10,008 bases of DNA from Ruminococcus flavefaciens (GTDB taxonomy: Bacteria > Bacillota_A > Clostridia > Oscillospirales > Ruminococcaceae), in NCBI GenBank assembly GCA_004556875.1, contig SFFP01000052.1:1-10008 (forward strand). Reading direction: 5' to 3'. The position numbers were made by a program, and so were the translations under genes. The first letter of the stretch is position 1. Every line of letters begins with the position of its first letter. Under the pieces are notes generated by a model. The model searched no databases, was not told the origin of the DNA, and saw nothing but the letters and a program-made list of their open reading frames with translations. Below are positions 6,434-10,008 of the stretch, piece after piece.

Positions 6434-6832
6434 TTAGAACAGCACTCCGCTGTCGGTGCTGTCATAGAAACCGCCGTTGTTATCGGCACTCTCGCTGTTG
6501 TTCTCGTCCACGGTCTTTCTGCGTGTTCCGGGGAAGTGTACCTCGTTTACCTTGATCTCCACGGAGGAACGCTTTTCACCGTTCTTCTCAAAGGTGGAGC
6601 TTCTCAGATTGCCGACTACGGTGATCATTTCGCCCTTAGAGAACATATCGTTTATGAACTCTGCATTGTGATTCCATGCGGTGCAGTTAAAGAAGTCTGT
6701 TTCGGGCTTTTCAGCACCCTTCTTCTTGGGGCGGTCAACTGCAATGCGGAACTTGCAGAGGGGGGTCTCGCCTGTGTAGCGGAGTTCGGGGTCGGCAGTA
6801 AGTCTGCCTGTTTCGATTACGATGTTGGTCAT
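6434..6832 (-). CDS. ssb: single-stranded DNA-binding protein (element-borne SSB)
   Basis: The 132-residue protein has the SSB OB-fold pattern: IETGRLTADPELRYT at 6-20, a CKFRIAVDRP strand at 26-35, DFFNCTAWN at 46-54, FSKGEMITVVGNL at 64-76 and SSVEIKVNEVHF at 89-100. SSB coats single strands during replication, repair and conjugation. The linker is short, and the end reads STDSGVLF rather than the canonical acidic DDDIPF-type tip. One acidic residue and a final hydrophobic Phe remain, so partner binding may be altered. AAGG lies eight bases before the ATG, and it is the first gene after the minus-strand promoter at 6885-6913. Conjugative elements often carry such an SSB to protect entering single-stranded DNA. 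Confidence 0.9.
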   Translation of the reverse strand: MTNIVIETGRLTADPELRYTGETPLCKFRIAVDRPKKKGAEKPETDFFNCTAWNHNAEFINDMFSKGEMITVVGNLRSSTFEKNGEKRSSVEIKVNEVHFPGTRRKTVDENNSESADNNGGFYDSTDSGVLF

Positions 6833-6884
6833 AGTGATTACCTTTCCTTTCTTGGTTTCGGTTTTTTTCGTTTGCTGTGATTAT

Positions 6885-6913
6885 ATTATACTATGCAATA
6901 TCCCTATTGTCAA
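6885..6913 (-). promoter_or_regulatory. consensus promoter for the ssb-par operon
   Basis: Read on the minus strand, TTGACA (6913-6908), a 17-base spacer and TATAAT (6890-6885) form a perfect consensus sigma-A promoter. Transcription would start near 6878, about 45 bases before the SSB ATG at 6832. As the next genes overlap or follow closely, it probably drives all minus-strand genes down to 669. Confidence 0.9.
6898..6908. repeat. putative operator, copy 1 (ATATCCCTATT)
   Basis: The 11-base word ATATCCCTATT lies inside the spacer of the minus-strand promoter and occurs again at 7008-7018 inside the spacer of the plus-strand promoter. With the adjacent base it reads AATA-TCCC-TATT, an interrupted palindrome suited to a dimeric repressor. 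Binding at this position would block RNA polymerase. The binding protein is not known. Confidence 0.55.
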
Positions 6914-7008
6914 GTATAATTTTCGGAAGTTTTTTAATTTCGGCAATGCGCAGCACAAATGACATTTTCCTCGGTGTACTTTCACCAAAATTTCGATTAT
7001 ACTTGACA
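6908..7008. repeat. 13-base inverted repeat over both -35 boxes
   Basis: ATTATACTTGACA lies at 6996-7008 on the plus strand, and its exact reverse complement lies at 6908-6920. Each copy contains the -35 box of one divergent promoter plus seven upstream bases. The identity beyond the hexamer suggests either duplication of a promoter block or an extended protein-binding site. Confidence 0.6.
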
Positions 7009-7031
7009 TATCCCTATTTATGTGATAGAAT
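7003..7031 (+). promoter_or_regulatory. promoter for the zinc/RHH protein gene
   Basis: TTGACA (7003-7008), a 17-base spacer and TAGAAT (7026-7031) form a near-consensus sigma-A promoter. Transcription would start near 7038, leaving a leader of roughly 22 bases before the gene at 7062. A short GGTG/CACC inverted repeat at 6973-6986 lies just upstream. Confidence 0.87.
7008..7018. repeat. putative operator, copy 2 (ATATCCCTATT)
   Basis: Second exact copy of the 11-base word, starting at the last base of the -35 box of the plus-strand promoter and occupying the first half of its spacer. It has the same plus-strand orientation as copy 1 although the promoters face opposite ways, so each polymerase meets the site from a different side. 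Confidence 0.55.
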
Positions 7032-7061
7032 GAATGTAATAACTGAAATCGGGGTGATATG

Positions 7062-7487
7062 ATGTATAAACACACCTGTCAGCTCTGCGGAATGGAGTTT
7101 GAATCTCCGTCCGCAAGAGCGAAATACTGCATTTACTGCCGTGACAAGGCACAAGTCCTGCGCAACAAGGCATACAAGGAGAAGAAGCAAGCCGGAGAAG
7201 CGGTAGCTATCGGAAGTGAACAGGTCTGCTCCCTCTGCGGAAAGACCTACACGGTGACGGCAGGCTCACAAAAATACTGCAAGGAATGCCAGGGAAAACA
7301 GGCTCGTTCAAAGAAAATATCCTCAAACGCTCAGTATGCCAAAGCGAATTACAAAACGCTGAAGCTGTATGTGTCCGCCGAGGAGCGTGATGCGATCAAG
7401 GCTTATGCGGAATCGCTCGGTATGAGCGTGAATAAGCTGATGCTCACGGCGTTGGAGGAATATCATAAAAATCATGAATCCAAATAA
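7062..7487 (+). CDS. tandem zinc-ribbon protein with ribbon-helix-helix-like C-terminus
   Basis: Two cysteine modules of identical spacing, C-x2-C-x13-C-x2-C, are visible (Cys 7/10/24/27 and 57/60/74/77, counted from the ATG at 7059). They are joined by a basic linker (RNKAYKEKKQ). The last 45 residues (KTLKLYVSAEERDAIKAYAE then MSVNKLMLTALEEY) look like a ribbon-helix-helix DNA-binding domain: a basic strand followed by two helices. Two ATGs are adjacent, at 7059 and 7062; GGGGTG at 7051-7056 is two bases from the first and five from the second, so 7062 is preferred (141 residues). The gene is transcribed divergently from the ssb-par operon. The domain content and repeated promoter words make it a candidate regulator of both units; this is inference, and an accessory mobilisation protein is an alternative. 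Confidence 0.85.
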   Translation: MYKHTCQLCGMEFESPSARAKYCIYCRDKAQVLRNKAYKEKKQAGEAVAIGSEQVCSLCGKTYTVTAGSQKYCKECQGKQARSKKISSNAQYAKANYKTLKLYVSAEERDAIKAYAESLGMSVNKLMLTALEEYHKNHESK

Positions 7488-7731
7488 GAGTTTTACTGAC
7501 TTAAAGATGAAACAGCGTGAGAAAATTTCTGAATGGCTCTATGAAGAAACCAATAAGTATTATAAACAATATAGCCGTATGCCTGGTAAATCTCAGCGTG
7601 AGGCTATCCTTTTTTCTGTTTATGATAAAATTCAAAGTGCAGAAATATGGATACCTTATCAAGAAGTAAAGAAATACTATCTGTCACGGCTGATTCACTT
7701 TGAAAAACGCATCATTCGTAGTCTCGGATAA
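7474..7731 (+). CDS. small basic hypothetical protein (85 aa)
   Basis: No family is recognised. The protein is basic and helical, with many Lys, Arg and Tyr residues (WLYEETNKYYKQYSRMPGKS, EVKKYYLSRLIHFEKRIIR), and could bind nucleic acid. It overlaps the end of the zinc/RHH gene by 14 bases; a GGAGG at 7454-7458 lies 15 bases before the ATG, farther than ideal, so coupling to the upstream gene is likely. Its DNA is clearly more AT-rich than the gene before it. Its TAA stop (7729-7731) directly abuts the TGA stop of the relaxase on the other strand, with no terminator between. Confidence 0.7.
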   Translation: MNPNKSFTDLKMKQREKISEWLYEETNKYYKQYSRMPGKSQREAILFSVYDKIQSAEIWIPYQEVKKYYLSRLIHFEKRIIRSLG

Positions 7732-9138
7732 TCACTCCAGATCCCCACTCTTTTTCCGCTTCCTGCGCTGTTCTTCCTCAGCTCGTTCCTGTTCGTTGCC
7801 GAGATACTGCTCGATCTTCTGCAAGCTCTTTGACAGCGTTTCGGTCTCATCGGCGGTCTGAGTATAAAGCTGTTTCTTCTGTTTCTGCTCGGTTTCAAGA
7901 TCACCAATAGTTTTTCTTAAAAGCTCAAGGCTCGGTACACTTCCCGAAGGGTACCAGTCTTTGAGCTTTTTTACTGCCTTTTGGTACTCGTCAAGCTCGT
8001 AACAGTATTCGCTGTGAAACTTCTTTTTCTCCCTGCCCGTAAGCATTTTGAAGTGTTCGTTGTAAGGTCTGTACTTAACATACAGCTCCACAAGTTTCAG
8101 CTGTTTGCTGAGGTCTCCGATCTGCATACGGATACGGTCCAGCTCGTCCTGCAACTTCATCTGCCTGCCGAAAGACTCCTGTGCTGCACTCACGGTTTCT
8201 TCATAGGTAAGCCCACGCTTTGCGATCTCGTTCATCGCCTTGCTGACTTCCTTCATATTTGCCCTGTCAGCCCAGCGTGTGAGGGCAGGTGCTTGCAGGA
8301 ATTTGTCGGCGGTTGTCCTGATGATCTTTGCCCTCGGAGCATAAGCCATAAACTGCTTGTTGTTTTCAATGCGGGACTTTATGCGCGGAGTTTCGTAAAA
8401 CCACCCCAAAGTTCTCGCTCTGGTCATCTTGGCTCTCGGATTGTTTTCCCTCTGTTCTGCAAGCATAAATTTGAGGTCTATCTTGTGATTCGGATTGTAT
8501 TCGACAAGCACACCGAAGTCGGCGCACTTTTTAAGAAAATCCTCAAAATCATCGCTCACCTTGATGACCTGATCTATCGCATATTTCAGCTTGGACTTCC
8601 ACGAAAGATGAAGCTGATCTACCGTCCACTCGTAGTAGGATTTGCCCTTTGAACTTTCGTGATCCTCAATGACCGACAAGCCGTGTTCACGGCATATCTC
8701 GTCGGACAGCTTCATAAGTTTCTTTGTGGCAAACTCGCTTTTCCTGTTCTCTAAGGTCTCAAACGTCCTGTGGTTATCGCTGTTCACATTATTAAAAATG
8801 CAGTGAACGTGGATATGGTTTGTATCGGTGTGGACTGCAAGATAATACTGATACTCTCCGTGGAGTAATTTATCCGCTAATTCCTTGCCGACTTCAAGAG
8901 CCTTTTCGGGAGTGATCTCCCCAGGGGCAAAGCTCTGAATGAAATGCTGAGACAGCACCGAACTTCTCTTTGTTCCCAAAGCCCTGACAGCTTCAAAATC
9001 TCTGCTTGCCTGATATGGATCGGGACTGCACCCGTAAGCATAGATCAATCTTCGGTTTTCGGTCTTTGCTGGGCTGGCGATATAGGCAAGGGCTTTACTT
9101 TCAGTAACACTGATCGAAAATAGTTTAGTTGTTGCCAA
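7732..9138 (-). CDS. mobA: relaxase (MOBP-type mobilisation nuclease)
   Basis: This 468-residue protein is a conjugative relaxase, which nicks oriT and stays covalently joined to the 5' end of the transferred strand. The histidine triad HTDTNHIHVH at 103-112, followed by CIFNNVN, is the metal-binding motif III. The probable catalytic tyrosine is Y19 in ALAYIASPAKT, and HFIQSFAPGEITPEKA (65-80) is typical of the family. The C-terminal half (about 320-468) is charged and predicted to be coiled coil, ending in a basic RKRKK tail. The start is a TTG at 9138 giving the family-like MATTKL start, with GGAG (9152-9149) ten bases upstream; it lies within mobC, so the genes overlap by 94 bases. No VirD4/VirB genes are in the window. 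Confidence 0.92.
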   Translation of the reverse strand: MATTKLFSISVTESKALAYIASPAKTENRRLIYAYGCSPDPYQASRDFEAVRALGTKRSSVLSQHFIQSFAPGEITPEKALEVGKELADKLLHGEYQYYLAVHTDTNHIHVHCIFNNVNSDNHRTFETLENRKSEFATKKLMKLSDEICREHGLSVIEDHESSKGKSYYEWTVDQLHLSWKSKLKYAIDQVIKVSDDFEDFLKKCADFGVLVEYNPNHKIDLKFMLAEQRENNPRAKMTRARTLGWFYETPRIKSRIENNKQFMAYAPRAKIIRTTADKFLQAPALTRWADRANMKEVSKAMNEIAKRGLTYEETVSAAQESFGRQMKLQDELDRIRMQIGDLSKQLKLVELYVKYRPYNEHFKMLTGREKKKFHSEYCYELDEYQKAVKKLKDWYPSGSVPSLELLRKTIGDLETEQKQKKQLYTQTADETETLSKSLQKIEQYLGNEQERAEEEQRRKRKKSGDLE

Positions 9139-9449
9139 ATCTCACTGACTCCGTTCTTTATCTCGGCTATGTCCTCGGCATAGATATTTCCCGAAGCATT
9201 GAGCCTTAAAGCTATCTGATTTATGTTATTGGAAATGCTTGAATACTTCCTGCGGAAATCTCTGACAAAATCATCGCTGACTTTAATGATCTGCCCCTGA
9301 AAAATCATCATACGAATGAAGTCGCTTTTTGATTTCATTCCGCTGTTTTGGAATTTCTGTTCTATCCATTCTGCTTCTTCCTTGTTCACACGCAAATTGA
9401 GGATAATATTTCGTGGATCATAGTCTTCTTTCGGTCTCGTTTTCTTCAT
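9045..9449 (-). CDS. mobC: MobC-like relaxosome accessory protein
   Basis: The 134-residue protein has an N-terminal ribbon-helix-helix-like segment (about 13-52: NIILNLRVNKEEAEWIEQKF then SKSDFIRMMIF). A central motif, SSISNNINQIALRLN (70-84), matches the NxNQIA..N core of the bacterial mobilisation MobC family. MobC binds oriT, helps open the strands and recruits the relaxase. The start is the only possible one downstream of an in-frame stop, but GGAG (9453-9450) touches the ATG with no spacer, which is unusual and suggests weak initiation. The last 31 codons overlap the relaxase in another frame. The gene lies directly beside the inverted-repeat region expected to hold oriT. Confidence 0.88.
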   Translation of the reverse strand: MKKTRPKEDYDPRNIILNLRVNKEEAEWIEQKFQNSGMKSKSDFIRMMIFQGQIIKVSDDFVRDFRRKYSSISNNINQIALRLNASGNIYAEDIAEIKNGVSEIWQQLNYFRSVLLKVKPLPISPAQQRPKTED

Positions 9450-9491
9450 CTCCTTTTTTGCATAGTCGGGGTTTTAGGGGTGTCCCTCTGA

Positions 9492-9535
9492 CAAGCTGTT
9501 GCAAATCGTTTATGTAAAACAATTTGCAGAGCTTG
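9492..9535. other. candidate oriT inverted repeat
   Basis: A long interrupted palindrome pairs CAAGCT (9492-9497) with AGCTTG (9530-9535), TGCAAAT (9500-9506) with ATTTGCA (9522-9528), and GTTT (9508-9511) with AAAC (9517-9520), leaving a five-base loop: 17 pairs with small internal mismatches. It lies 43 bases upstream of mobC, the standard position of oriT in mobilisation modules. The nic site cannot be named; the GGGTGTCCCTCTGA stretch just outside one arm or the CTGGGTTTG beyond the other are candidates. Confidence 0.6.
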
Positions 9536-9545
9536 CTGGGTTTGA

Positions 9546-9568
9546 AAAAATGCTCTCCGAGCATTTTT
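9546..9568. terminator. bidirectional terminator-like hairpin
   Basis: AAAAATGCTC (9546-9555) and GAGCATTTTT (9559-9568) pair perfectly over ten bases around a three-base loop. The flanking A and T runs give a U tract in both directions, so it may stop transcription from either side or insulate mobC from upstream reading. It may also be part of the relaxosome-binding region. Confidence 0.5.
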
Positions 9569-9571
9569 CTC

Positions 9572-9685
9572 GCTCAGGGCCTTATAGTCCTGAGCAGCCT
9601 CGTTTTTAAGAGGACTTGGAGCATAGCGACTTGGCTCTGAAATGCTCCGTTCATTTCAGAGGTTATACCCCTTCACTTATTAACC
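9572..9685. repeat. cluster of further inverted repeats, non-coding
   Basis: Several hairpins follow each other: GCTCAGG/CCTGAGC (9572-9578 with 9589-9595), CCTC/GAGG (9598-9601 with 9610-9613), GGAGCAT/ATGCTCC (9618-9624 with 9642-9648), CTCTGAAAT/ATTTCAGAG (9635-9643 with 9653-9661) and GGTTA/TAACC (9661-9665 with 9681-9685). The third and fourth overlap and exclude each other. No open frame of note is present. The cluster may be part of an extended oriT, a structured RNA or a plasmid control site. Confidence 0.5.
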
Positions 9686-9733
9686 GAAAAATTTGAGGAT
9701 TTCCCCATAAAATGCCCGAAAGTTCATAGAATG

Positions 9734-9762
9734 TTTACAAACAAGATTGCCGATACTATAAA
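9734..9762 (+). promoter_or_regulatory. upstream promoter towards the 9945 gene
   Basis: TTTACA (9734-9739), a 17-base spacer and TATAAA (9757-9762) match the sigma-A consensus at ten of twelve positions. It would start a transcript near 9769 with a leader of about 175 bases before the ATG at 9945. Confidence 0.55.
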
Positions 9763-9798
9763 AGTCCAGAACGTTATACTTAGATATTCCGAAGCGGA

Positions 9799-9827
9799 TT
9801 GATGTTGAACGACAGATTTGGTATAAT
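9799..9827 (+). promoter_or_regulatory. proximal promoter for the 9945 gene
   Basis: TTGATG (9799-9804), a 17-base spacer and a perfect TATAAT (9822-9827) form a good promoter. Transcription would begin near 9834, so the leader contains the hairpin at 9885-9917. Confidence 0.7.
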
Positions 9828-9884
9828 AATTACAGCGGTTGTGCAACAGCCTGCTGAAAGAAAAACTAAACAGTAAATAGAAAG

Positions 9885-9917
9885 ATCCCTGTTCTGACGG
9901 AGTGACAGAGCAGGGAT
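9885..9917 (+). promoter_or_regulatory. leader hairpin before the 9945 gene (possible attenuator)
   Basis: ATCCCTG (9885-9891) pairs with CAGGGAT (9911-9917), and TCTG (9893-9896) with CAGA (9906-9909), giving eleven pairs around a nine-base loop. The following bases (TTCTTAAAAT) are a weak U tract. It lies between promoter and ribosome binding site, so it could attenuate transcription, end upstream transcripts or stabilise the mRNA. Confidence 0.5.
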
Positions 9918-9944
9918 TTCTTAAAATATGTGTGGGAGGATAAA

Positions 9945-10008
9945 ATGGACCAGGAACGCATTATATTCATCATAGATTACCTATCAAGATTTACCGACAA
10001 GAACAGGT
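9945..10008 (+). CDS. start of an unidentified gene, cut by the window edge
   Basis: An ATG at 9945 with GGGAGG (9934-9939) five bases upstream opens a frame that stays open to the window end (21 complete codons, beginning MDQERIIFIIDYLSRF). The ribosome binding site and two upstream promoters make it a real gene start. The visible part is helical and amphipathic; it is too short to identify. A gene opposite the mobilisation operon and beyond oriT could be a replication, regulatory or cargo gene. Confidence 0.75.
   Translation, partial: MDQERIIFIIDYLSRFTDKNR

Noticed and set aside
6398..6880. 160-codon plus-strand frame opposite ssb
   Set aside because: The minus strand encodes a clear SSB with promoter and ribosome binding site; the plus frame has no recognisable features.
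7981..8652. 223-codon plus-strand frame opposite the relaxase
   Set aside because: It is antisense to a conserved relaxase, with no ribosome binding site or domain support.
9450..9700. Consensus promoter for mobC on the minus strand
   Set aside because: Only weak -10-like words (for example near 9581-9586 and 9663-9668) without good -35 partners were found, so none is listed.
9731..9802. Tiny 23-codon plus-strand frame
   Set aside because: No ribosome binding site, and it coincides with a promoter-like segment.
9450..9944. Possible canonical parS or CRISPR repeats in the non-coding region
   Set aside because: No match to the usual 16-base parS palindrome and no regularly spaced direct repeats were seen; the palindromes are each different.

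Overview
The window reads as the backbone of a mobilisable plasmid or integrative element from a low-to-middle GC Firmicute. Clostridia-type gut or rumen bacteria such as Ruminococcus/Oscillospiraceae are the best guess, based on protein style (TnpV-like protein, MOBP-type relaxase with MobC, small acidic proteins), near-consensus sigma-A promoters and strong GGAGG ribosome binding sites. The genus is inference. No rRNA, tRNA, CRISPR array, transposase or recognisable replication initiator is present. The window contains no type IV secretion genes, so transfer would need a helper or genes outside it.

Layout: (1) Positions 1-668 hold a stand-alone plus-strand cassette: a GC-rich leader, an extended -10 promoter, one AT-rich gene for an acidic 136-residue protein of unknown role, and a strong intrinsic terminator. 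(2) Positions 669-6832 hold eleven tightly packed minus-strand genes, overlapping or separated by about 22 bases or less, that look like one operon. In transcription order they are SSB, ParA, two small unknown proteins, ParB, an unknown acidic protein, a superfamily 2 DNA helicase, a signal-peptide/membrane-anchored surface protein, a TnpV-like protein, a small zinc-finger-like protein and a final small protein. (3) Positions 6833-7061 are a divergent control region. Two near-consensus promoters face away from each other and carry the same 11-base word in both spacers and the same 13-base block over both -35 boxes, which suggests one regulator controls both. (4) Positions 7062-7731 hold two plus-strand genes; the first joins two C-x2-C-x13-C-x2-C zinc modules to a ribbon-helix-helix-like tail and is the obvious candidate for that regulator. 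(5) Positions 7732-9449 hold the minus-strand mobilisation pair, MobC and a relaxase, overlapping by 94 bases. (6) Positions 9450-9944 are non-coding and full of inverted repeats (likely oriT plus terminator-like elements), followed by two plus-strand promoters and a leader hairpin. (7) A plus-strand gene starts at 9945 and runs off the window.

Together the genes suggest DNA processing at oriT (MobC, relaxase), handling of single-stranded or damaged DNA (SSB, helicase), segregation (ParA/ParB) and accessory cell-surface functions, with maintenance genes probably controlled from the divergent promoter region. The most interesting points are the shared-operator promoter pair with its zinc/RHH protein, the hairpin-rich oriT candidate, and the linkage of a surface protein and several unknown small proteins to a partition/SSB/helicase operon.
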